Shown here piece after piece: positions 57,444 through 64,000 of a stretch of DNA of 64,000 nt; the stretch's first letter is position 1; each line of letters begins with the position of its first letter. The stretch is taken from positions 3,352,693-3,416,692 of the forward strand of contig NZ_KI911559.1 of the NCBI RefSeq assembly GCF_000515255.1. Reading direction: 5' to 3'. The position numbers and the translations under genes are program-made. The stretch comes from Rhodovibrio salinarum DSM 9154. Lineage in GTDB: Bacteria > Pseudomonadota > Alphaproteobacteria > Kiloniellales > Rhodovibrionaceae. The notes beneath the pieces are model-generated. The model saw only the letters and a list, made by a program, of their open reading frames with translations, had not been told where the DNA came from and searched no databases.

Positions 57444-58319
57444 TCAATCGCCGATCGGGCGTGTCGGATCGCCCCTATTGAGGCTGGAAAGACTGGTGCG
57501 GATACGCCTGAGCCCCTCCAAAACGTCCGGCCCCAGGGTCTCGGCGGCTGCCATCGCAATCAGATCGACGACGATCAGCAGGGCGTAGCGTCCGGAGGTC
57601 GGCTTGTAGAGCTGATCGTCGCCGGGAAAGGGAGCTGGAAGGCACACATCCACCACCTCCCCGAGGGGGGAATCAGGGGCGCTGAGTGCCACCGTGCTGG
57701 CGCCGTACTGACGCGCGATCTTCGTCGCCTCGAGGGCCGAAGGCGCCCGACCCGACGAGGAGATGGCCACGATCACGCAATCGGAATTCGCGACCGAAGC
57801 GGTCATGCGCTGCATCTGCCCGTCCGTGTGGGCGACGACCGCGAGCCCCAGCCGGAATAGCCGGTTCTGAAGCTCGATAGCCCCCAGCGAGGAGACGCCG
57901 CCCGACCCGTAAACATAGATGCGCTTGGCCTGGGTCAGCAGGCCCGCCACCTGCTCGACCTTGGACATGTCGGCGGCTTTCGCCGCCGCGTCGACCGCAG
58001 CGTGGGCCCCTTCGCTGACGGCATTAACGATGCGCCGCGCACTCTCGCTGCGATCGAGCGGCTGGGGATAGAGGTAAAGCCCCCCGACGGCCAGCACCTG
58101 GACCAGCTGCATTTTGAAATCGCGTACGCCGTCGCACCCGAGTTCGCGGCAAAAGCGCGTGACCGATGGCTCGCTGACTCCGGCCGCCGCCGCAAGCTCC
58201 GCGATCGAAGCGCGGCATGCCTGCTCGAGATCGCTCAACATCGCCCGCGCCACGGCGCGATCCGCTTTGCTGCCCTCAGCGGCGGCTTCTCGGAGCTTGG
58301 CGATTAAGTCCAGCGGCAT
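57444..58319 (-). CDS. RpiR/MurR-family transcriptional regulator
   Basis: 291 aa. N-terminal HTH (RASIAELAAAAGVSEPSVTR, then FCRELGCDGVRDFKMQL) and a C-terminal SIS domain (VYGSGGVSSLGAIELQNRLF, ISSSGRAPSALEATKIARQYG) that usually binds a phosphosugar or related ligand. It heads the minus-strand arm and faces ridA across a 216-bp gap that contains two copies of a direct repeat. Confidence 0.93.
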   Translation of the reverse strand: MPLDLIAKLREAAAEGSKADRAVARAMLSDLEQACRASIAELAAAAGVSEPSVTRFCRELGCDGVRDFKMQLVQVLAVGGLYLYPQPLDRSESARRIVNAVSEGAHAAVDAAAKAADMSKVEQVAGLLTQAKRIYVYGSGGVSSLGAIELQNRLFRLGLAVVAHTDGQMQRMTASVANSDCVIVAISSSGRAPSALEATKIARQYGASTVALSAPDSPLGEVVDVCLPAPFPGDDQLYKPTSGRYALLIVVDLIAMAAAETLGPDVLEGLRRIRTSLSSLNRGDPTRPIGD

Positions 58320-58394
58320 CGAGGGAACTCCTCGGCAAACTCCCCCGCAAGGGGGGTGTCACGGCATGTTGGCAAGCTACGGTGGCAGCGAAAT

Positions 58395-58463
58395 TGTAAC
58401 TAAGCAACATAAAATTTGGCCTTGAGCTCAAGGAAATTGCGCATAATGTAGGAAAGCAACATA
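58395..58463. repeat. Two direct copies of TGTA-N3-AAGCAACATA (candidate RpiR operators)
   Basis: TGTAACTAAGCAACATA at 58395-58411 and TGTAGGAAAGCAACATA at 58447-58463 differ only in the three-base spacer. Starts are 52 bp apart, close to five helical turns. They lie between divergent rpiR and ridA and upstream of the catabolic arm. Confidence 0.65.
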
Positions 58464-58535
58464 CATATGCCGCGCGCCCCGCAGCGAAGGCGAGGCGATC
58501 AGGCGGCCCGACCCAGAACCAGAGGAAGGTCAGCT

Positions 58536-58904
58536 ATGCCGAGGACGTGTTACGGGAAAGCACCGGTTCCCCTGTCGCCCGCCGTACGTGCGGGCGACTT
58601 CGTCTACGTGTCCGGACAGGTTCCGATGGGCGAGGATGGATGCCTCGTCGACGGCGGCATCGAGGCGCAGACCCGACAGGTGATGGCGAACCTGGAAGCC
58701 GCTTTGAAGCTCGCCGGCGCGGGGCTTGAGGACGTGGTCAAGACGACCGTATGGCTCGACGACGCGCGCGACTTCGGGCGCTTCAATGCGGTCTACGGCA
58801 CCTTCTTCTCGTCCGAGCCGCCGGCCCGGACGGCTGTCGAATCCCGCTTGATGGTCGACATCAAGGTCGAGGTCGAAGCGGTCGCGTATCGGCCGGAATC
58901 TTAA
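58536..58904 (+). CDS. ridA: RidA family enamine/imine deaminase
   Basis: 122-aa RidA/YjgF protein from ATG 58536 with AGAGGAAGG upstream. Core: PLSPAVRAGDFVYVSGQVPM, then TRQVMANLEAALKLAGAG and the conserved Arg in PARTAVESRL. Such proteins hydrolyse reactive 2-aminoacrylate-like imines from PLP dehydratases. First gene of a ridA-amidohydrolase-creatininase-threonine-synthase-like run. Confidence 0.92.
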   Translation: MPRTCYGKAPVPLSPAVRAGDFVYVSGQVPMGEDGCLVDGGIEAQTRQVMANLEAALKLAGAGLEDVVKTTVWLDDARDFGRFNAVYGTFFSSEPPARTAVESRLMVDIKVEVEAVAYRPES

Positions 58905-58969
58905 GACCCGTCACGAGCTCGTGCAGGAACGGCCGTGCCTGCGGCGTCCTGCCCAAAGGGAATCACAGC

Positions 58970-60166
58970 ATGGCCGAACAACTGATCCTGAAGAATGCCA
59001 GAGTGGTCGACCCCTCCCAGAAGATCGACCGCGTTGCCGACATCGCTTTCGAAGACGGCCGCGTTGTGGGCCTCGGTTCAGATATTCCAGCCAACAAAAA
59101 CGCCGACATTCGGGATGTTACCGGTAAGATCGTCACCCCGGGACTGATCGACCTGCACACGCATGTCTACTGGGGCGGCACCTCTCTTGGCATCGACGCG
59201 GACGACTACGCCCGTCTCAGCGCGGTGACCACGAGCGTCGACACGGGCAGCGCCGGTGCCGGCAACTTCCCGGGGTTCCGCAAGCACGTGATTGACCAGG
59301 CACAGGCACGGATCCTGGTCTATCTGCACGTCTCCTTCGCCGGGATCTTCGGCTTCACACCCTCCCTGATGGTCGGAGAAAGCCACGACCTCCGCCTTGT
59401 GTCGGCAAAGGAAGCGGCCCGGGTCATCGAGGCGAACCGTGACGTCATCGTCGGCATCAAGGTCCGCATCGGGCGTCACGCGAGCGGTCCGGCCGGAATC
59501 CAGCCGCTCGACGTCGCGCTGGAACTGGCGGAGGAAACCGGGCTGCATATCATGGCCCACATCGACGAGCCGCCGCCGACCTACGAAGCAGTGGTCTCGC
59601 GCCTGCGCGCTGGCGACGTCCTGACACACTGCTTCCGCCCCTTTCCCAATGCCCCGGTCACCGGCACCGGCGAGATCAAACCCGAAGTCCTGAAGGCGCG
59701 CGAGCGCGGCGTGCACTTCGACATCGGCCACGGCATGGGCTCGTTCTCCTGGAAGACCGCGCGCGCGATGCTCGAACGCGGCTTTCGACCCGACACGATC
59801 TCTTCCGATGTGCACGCCTTCTGCGTCGAAGGCCCCGCCTTCGACCAGGTGACGACCTTGTCGAAATTCCTCGCACTCGGTCTGCCGCTGGACGATGTCG
59901 TCGCCGCCTCGACCTCGACCCCCGCGGCCATCCTCGGACGCCCGGAGCTCGGGACGCTCAGACCCGGCGCGCTGGGCGACGCAAGCGTGCTGTCGCTGCG
60001 CGAGACCCCTGTCGACCTGGTCGACGTGGAAGGCGCAACTGTGCGCGCAGAAGAAAGCCTGCGCGCGGAAGGCGCCGTGATCGGCGGCCAGTGGGTCGCC
60101 CCCTTCGAGCCGCACGAGTTGCCTGCCGGCGCACGCCCGGCCCATCTCGCAGCACACCGCGGCTGA
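58970..60166 (+). CDS. Amidohydrolase, COG3964 deacetylase-like
   Basis: 398 aa from ATG 58970. Metal-dependent amidohydrolase signatures: DLHTHVYWGG (HxH), the carbamylated-Lys region VIVGIKVRIGRHA, His in MAHIDEPPP, His in DVLTHCFRPF and Asp in SSDVHAF. The sequence resembles the COG3964 group of amidohydrolases/deacetylases related to D-aminoacylase and dihydroorotase. It may open a cyclic amide or remove an acyl group; the substrate is unknown. Confidence 0.85.
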   Translation: MAEQLILKNARVVDPSQKIDRVADIAFEDGRVVGLGSDIPANKNADIRDVTGKIVTPGLIDLHTHVYWGGTSLGIDADDYARLSAVTTSVDTGSAGAGNFPGFRKHVIDQAQARILVYLHVSFAGIFGFTPSLMVGESHDLRLVSAKEAARVIEANRDVIVGIKVRIGRHASGPAGIQPLDVALELAEETGLHIMAHIDEPPPTYEAVVSRLRAGDVLTHCFRPFPNAPVTGTGEIKPEVLKARERGVHFDIGHGMGSFSWKTARAMLERGFRPDTISSDVHAFCVEGPAFDQVTTLSKFLALGLPLDDVVAASTSTPAAILGRPELGTLRPGALGDASVLSLRETPVDLVDVEGATVRAEESLRAEGAVIGGQWVAPFEPHELPAGARPAHLAAHRG

Positions 60167-60177
60167 GGGGCGAGAAT

Positions 60178-60954
60178 ATGCGCTGGAGCGACCTCACAAC
60201 CCGCGACGTCGATGCGTTGGCGCGCACCACGCCGGTGGTGCTGAACATCGCGGCGGTGGAACAGCACGGTCCGCACCTGCCGGTGGATACCGACAGCACC
60301 ATCGGCGCACATTTCCTGGAACGGCTGGACACCGAGTTGGGGGAGAACGTTCTGACGTTGCCGCAGATCGCCGTCGGCTGCTCGGACCATCACCGCGACT
60401 TCACCGGCACGCTCAGCGTGGGCCATGAGACTTTCATCGCCTACGCAGGGGACATCGCAAGATCGGTGATGGGCGATGGGTTCCAGGCACTCCTGATCCT
60501 CAACTCGCATGGCGGCAACCGCGGCGCGGGACAGGTTCTGTTGGAAAAGCTCGGCCCAAGCTATCCGGACCGTCAGATCGCGCTCGCCACCTGGTGGCAA
60601 CTGGCGGCCGAACCGCTCACCCAGTTGCGCGAGAGCGCGCCCGGCGGGGTCAACCATGCCGGGGAGTTCGAGACCTCGTTGATGCTGCACATCGCCCCAG
60701 AGCGCGTCCGTCGCGACCTGATCGGCGGCCACAGCTACGCCGCGACCCACGCATGGGCCGACGCGGACATGCTTCATCCCGCGCAGGCCACCCTCTATCG
60801 CAGCATGCGCGCGATGTCGGACGGTCGCGGGACGGTCGGGGACCCGTCGTTGGCCTCCGCGGACAAGGGTCGCCGGATCAGCGAGGCCGTCGTCAAAGAG
60901 CTTTGCACCGTGGTCGGGGATCTCCACGACGCAGCCACTCGGCAAGCACCATGA
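60178..60954 (+). CDS. Creatininase-family amidase
   Basis: 258 aa from ATG 60178, 11 bp after the amidohydrolase. Metal-binding motifs of the family are visible: VEQHGPHLPVDTDS, LNSHGGNRGAGQ and NHAGEFETSLM. Members include creatinine amidohydrolase and amidases acting on other cyclic or linear amides. Its stop overlaps the next gene's start (ATGA). Confidence 0.9.
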   Translation: MRWSDLTTRDVDALARTTPVVLNIAAVEQHGPHLPVDTDSTIGAHFLERLDTELGENVLTLPQIAVGCSDHHRDFTGTLSVGHETFIAYAGDIARSVMGDGFQALLILNSHGGNRGAGQVLLEKLGPSYPDRQIALATWWQLAAEPLTQLRESAPGGVNHAGEFETSLMLHIAPERVRRDLIGGHSYAATHAWADADMLHPAQATLYRSMRAMSDGRGTVGDPSLASADKGRRISEAVVKELCTVVGDLHDAATRQAP

Positions 60955-62171
60955 ACGCCCGGGAAACAGAACGCCTGACCTGTGTTGCCTGCGGTCAGGT
61001 GCATGATATCGCCCAGGTCCCCTCGACCTGCAGTGCTTGCGGCGGGATTCTGGATCTGGACATCCCGGGACCAGAGCAGAACGCCATACCGCACGCGGAC
61101 GAAGACACGCGGAGCCTCTGGCACTGGGCGCAATGGCTGCCCGACTGCGCGCGCGAAGACCGCGTTTCATTGGGCGAGGCTGGAACGCCCCTGCTGCCCT
61201 GCCCGCGCCTTGCGGCCGACAGTCAGCTTGAATCCCTGTGGATCAAGAACGACTCGATCATGCCAACGGGCTCGTTCAAGGATCGGGCGATCGCCCTTGC
61301 CGTATCGCTGGCCCGAACGTATGGACGCCCTGGGCTGGTCCTGTCCTCGAGCGGCAACGCCGGCGCCTCGGCCGCCGCCTATGCAGCCCGGGCCGGCATG
61401 CCGGTCGTCGTCCTCGTCCCGGCCACGGCCCCGGCGGCCAAGCTGCGTCAGATCGCGGTCACCGGGGCCCAGTTGGTCACGGTCGACGGCGCGACCAGCG
61501 ATTGCTGCCGTCTGGCAGATGAGCTGGCGCGGAGCCGCGGCTGGGTTAATCTCACGACCACCTTCCACAACCCCTATGGGGTCGATGCCTACGCGACCCT
61601 GGCTTACGAGGTCGCGCAGGCGGCGCCGGACGTTTTGTTGCTGCCGATCTCAAGCGGCCCCCTCCTGGTGGGCATCATGAAGGGGTTCGCACGCCTCCAG
61701 GCCGCGGGCCTGGCCTCGAAAATGCCGAGGCCGGTCGCTGTCCAGCCAACCCGCTGCGCCCCGATCACGACGGCCTGGACCTCTGGCACACCGGTCACCT
61801 CGACGACACCCGGCAAGACGATCGCCTCGGCCTTGAGCGATACGCTTGAAGGCTACGCGGATCACGGCGCCTATACGTTGTCGTGGCTACGCCGGTACGA
61901 CGGTGCATGCCTGGCCGTTGACGAGGACGAGATCGCCCATGCCGTGCAACGGACGGCCAGATGCGAAGGGATCGTCCTCGAACCGAGCGCGGCGGCGCCG
62001 ATCGCCGCCGCCCCGCGGCTCGGCGAGGTACTTGGCATCACCCCTTCGACCCGCGTCATGGCGGTGGTAACGGGCCACGGACTGAAAGACCTGTCGATCG
62101 TCGAGACGGAAGACCTCGGCACCCCGATCCCGCCTGACTTCTCCGCCCTGACCCATCGCATCGGCACCTGA
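60951..62171 (+). CDS. Threonine-synthase-like PLP lyase with zinc ribbon
   Basis: 406 aa from ATG 60951. N-terminal zinc-ribbon CVACG...CSACG, then PLP fold type II: MPTGSFKDRA (Schiff-base Lys), SSSGNAGASAAAY (phosphate loop) and SSGPLLVG. The annotation threonine synthase is possible, but isolated homologues in catabolic clusters can be ammonia-lyases acting on other beta-substituted amino acids. The upstream ridA gene favours a deaminating (imine-forming) reaction. Confidence 0.85.
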   Translation: MNARETERLTCVACGQVHDIAQVPSTCSACGGILDLDIPGPEQNAIPHADEDTRSLWHWAQWLPDCAREDRVSLGEAGTPLLPCPRLAADSQLESLWIKNDSIMPTGSFKDRAIALAVSLARTYGRPGLVLSSSGNAGASAAAYAARAGMPVVVLVPATAPAAKLRQIAVTGAQLVTVDGATSDCCRLADELARSRGWVNLTTTFHNPYGVDAYATLAYEVAQAAPDVLLLPISSGPLLVGIMKGFARLQAAGLASKMPRPVAVQPTRCAPITTAWTSGTPVTSTTPGKTIASALSDTLEGYADHGAYTLSWLRRYDGACLAVDEDEIAHAVQRTARCEGIVLEPSAAAPIAAAPRLGEVLGITPSTRVMAVVTGHGLKDLSIVETEDLGTPIPPDFSALTHRIGT

Positions 62172-62257
62172 CTCCCGGTGACTGCGACACGCGGCCCTTG
62201 ATGTCAGCGGGGTCTTATCGACCCGTTGCCGCGTGGCGATCCGTGGCTGCGCCGCCC

Positions 62258-62953
62258 TCAGAGGACGGCGCGCAGGGAGGCCTCGATCTGGCCGCTGCAC
62301 CATTCGTCGCCATATTCCGCTTCGCTCCACGCGCGGAGGCTCGCTTGCTGCGGAAGTTGGCCGATCCGGTCGGAGAGCGCCGCGATCGCAGGCGCCTGGG
62401 TCTCAAGCAACGGCCGCAGCGCCGGCAGCTGCGATGTCATCGTCCCCCAGAGGATGTGCGTCGTGAGATCCGCAAGACTTGGCGCGTCGGTCCCCAGGAG
62501 GTAGCCCTGCTCGGCCGTCAGACCGTGGCGGCGTCCATGCTCCTCGAAGATCGCCATCCAGCGCCCAAGACGCGGCCGGTAAGCTTCCCATCGCGCCTGC
62601 GTCCACATCTGGGCGCCGTTGTGGAGCGTCATTTCGTAGAGCACATCATCTGCATCGGCGGTGATCTTATGCGTCAGGGCCGCGCGGGCCGGATCGCCCG
62701 GGATCAGGCCGTACTTGCCCCCAAGATAGGCGAGGATCGCCGGCGTCTGCCCCAGCGAAAAGTCCGCCGCATGATCCGTCAGGACGGGCGGCCCCATGTG
62801 CGGAACCACCTGCTGCGCGGGTTCGGCGTCGTGAAGGGCGACCACCTCTTCGATGCCGGCTTCGTCCCACGAAGCCTCGACATGCGCGAGGACAGCGCGG
62901 ACGAATTGGCCGCGAAACGGAGACGGCCAGTAATAGAGCGTGTAATCAGCCAT
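62258..62953 (-). CDS. Glutathione S-transferase family protein
   Basis: 231 aa. N-terminal thioredoxin-like domain (DYTLYYWPSPFRGQFVRAVL; TPAILAYLGGKYGL) and C-terminal helical domain (APSLADLTTHILWG). Converges on the threonine-synthase-like gene; 271 bp separates it from the AraC regulator. Substrate unknown. Confidence 0.88.
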   Translation of the reverse strand: MADYTLYYWPSPFRGQFVRAVLAHVEASWDEAGIEEVVALHDAEPAQQVVPHMGPPVLTDHAADFSLGQTPAILAYLGGKYGLIPGDPARAALTHKITADADDVLYEMTLHNGAQMWTQARWEAYRPRLGRWMAIFEEHGRRHGLTAEQGYLLGTDAPSLADLTTHILWGTMTSQLPALRPLLETQAPAIAALSDRIGQLPQQASLRAWSEAEYGDEWCSGQIEASLRAVL

Positions 62954-63224
62954 CTGCTCCCATCCTTCTTCAAACCCGACAGGCAGCCCGGTTCAACGCT
63001 AGCCTAGCGATCCCCACGGCCGCCGCGAAAGCCGCCCGGAGAGATGTCCCGAATTATTGATAATGCGTCGCATTTGCATATACTCACCCGCGCGTGAGCA
63101 CAGTTCGGTGTCGCGCCGGGGTTCCCGAGGCGTCTTGCCATTCGCTTCGAAAACGCCGCCCTCACCGGTCCTGTTAGCCAGTCCAACAGGATCGCGACCG
63201 CGCGTGGATCTGGACGCAGAGCAA

Positions 63225-64000
63225 ATGAGCTATCACCACCAGTTCACCGGACACACGGAGGGGATCCATCCCACCGCGCCGCTCAAGTGGCGGGTGTTCG
63301 ACGGTCTGGCAAGCGCCTTCTGGGAAGCCGAGGGAGAGGCTGGCGGCAAAGGCTACTATATCTCCGCCAATCCCAGGGTCAGCATCTTCTTTACCGATGT
63401 CTCGTCGATCCGCGTGACCAATCAAAACGACGCGGTGCGGCGAACGGGCCGGCCGATGGCACGCGCGTTCTATGTGCCCGCAGGCACGTCGATGTGGACA
63501 TCTTTCACCTCGCCCCTCTCCTTCTCGCATCTGGACATCCATCTCACGCCAGAGAAGATGGTGAAGTTCCTCGCGCCGTCGCTGGGACGGACCGCCGCAT
63601 TGGCCGTCGCGCGTCGCCCCGCCGAGGTGGATGAGCCTCGCGACCTTGAGATGCTGGCACGACTGCTGGTCGATGAAGTGACCAATCCGGCCCGCCATGA
63701 CCTCTATGCGGAAAGCCTTGCCGGAAGCCTGGTTGCCGGCATGCTCGATCTGGGGGAAAGGCGGACGACCCGTGCAGACGGCCGGCTCACGCGCGCACAG
63801 ATGCGCAAGATCGTTGCCAGGTTCGAAGCTGGCGGGGGACGCCGCCTGACGGTCGCCGAGATGGCCGAGGCCGTGGGCCTATCCGAAAGCTGGTTCACCC
63901 ACGTATTCAAGAACACGACCGGTATGACGCCGCTGCAGTGGCAGTCGACGCGGCGTATCGATCTCGCGAAAACCTTGCTGGGCGAAGGCGTTCTGAGCAT
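63225..64000 (+). CDS. AraC-family transcriptional regulator (partial, 3' end outside window)
   Basis: Truncated by the right window edge after about 258 residues. The start is ATG 63225; a GTG at 63204 is also possible. The N-terminal effector-like domain is followed by an AraC HTH (RRLTVAEMAEAVGLSESWFT, then HVFKNTTGMTPLQWQ). It may regulate the neighbouring gst or the catabolic cluster. Confidence 0.88.
   Translation, partial: MSYHHQFTGHTEGIHPTAPLKWRVFDGLASAFWEAEGEAGGKGYYISANPRVSIFFTDVSSIRVTNQNDAVRRTGRPMARAFYVPAGTSMWTSFTSPLSFSHLDIHLTPEKMVKFLAPSLGRTAALAVARRPAEVDEPRDLEMLARLLVDEVTNPARHDLYAESLAGSLVAGMLDLGERRTTRADGRLTRAQMRKIVARFEAGGGRRLTVAEMAEAVGLSESWFTHVFKNTTGMTPLQWQSTRRIDLAKTLLGEGVLS

Overview
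The window is about 64 kb of GC-rich chromosome, most likely from an alphaproteobacterium. The evidence is a GcrA cell-cycle regulator (a family confined to that class), typical alphaproteobacterial zur/znu and nar genes, and the tuf-tRNA-secE-nusG-rplKAJL-rpoBC-rpsLG-fusA-tuf arrangement. I would guess a Rhodospirillales-like or Rhodovibrio-like lineage, but that is inference from gene content only.

1-18.5 kb: the ribosomal/RNA polymerase core, all on the minus strand. In transcription order it reads tRNA-Gly, tuf, tRNA-Trp, secE, nusG, rplK, rplA, rplJ, rplL, rpoB, rpoC, rpsL, rpsG, fusA and a second tuf cut by the window edge. Sigma70-like promoters are visible upstream of tRNA-Gly and of rpsL. 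The rplL-rpoB gap holds a very long hairpin.

18.6-25.1 kb: rlmB-like rRNA methyltransferase, a beta-alanine/omega-amino acid:pyruvate aminotransferase next to alanine dehydrogenase, a secreted protein with four C-x13-C repeats, a GcrA with a very long low-complexity linker, and a SAM hydrolase.

25.1-29 kb: AT-richer intergenic DNA, a MarR regulator, a DUF3565 protein, and a PAS-PAS histidine kinase with a CheY-like partner.

29-43.8 kb: a respiratory nitrate reduction region. It has nnrS, a hemerythrin-like protein lacking most metal ligands, a small Cys protein, a parvulin, narIJHG (respiratory nitrate reductase), two NarK-type transporters, a Crp/Fnr regulator without Fe-S cysteines, a carboxymuconolactone-decarboxylase-like protein and a Tat-exported Cys-rich protein. 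Three FNR-type boxes lie upstream of narG, of the first narK and of the regulator.

43.7-48.4 kb: a zinc homeostasis island (DUF1826, small protein, ZnuA with a His-rich loop, Zur, ZnuC, ZnuB). It has two putative Zur boxes and a leftover 3' end of an outer-membrane protein gene.

48.4-51 kb: PAS_5 protein, MipA/OmpV outer-membrane protein, TetR regulator.

51.5-64 kb: a catabolic region. It holds an exported C69-type dipeptidase, a TRAP transporter (dctPMQ), a D-threonine aldolase/D-serine dehydratase-like PLP enzyme and an RpiR regulator. Divergent from these are RidA, a COG3964-type amidohydrolase, a creatininase-family amidase and a threonine-synthase-like PLP enzyme, followed by a GST and an AraC regulator cut by the window end. 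Two copies of a TGTA-N3-AAGCAACATA motif between the divergent arms are candidate RpiR operators. I infer uptake and breakdown of an unidentified nitrogenous, possibly amide- or D-amino-acid-containing compound.
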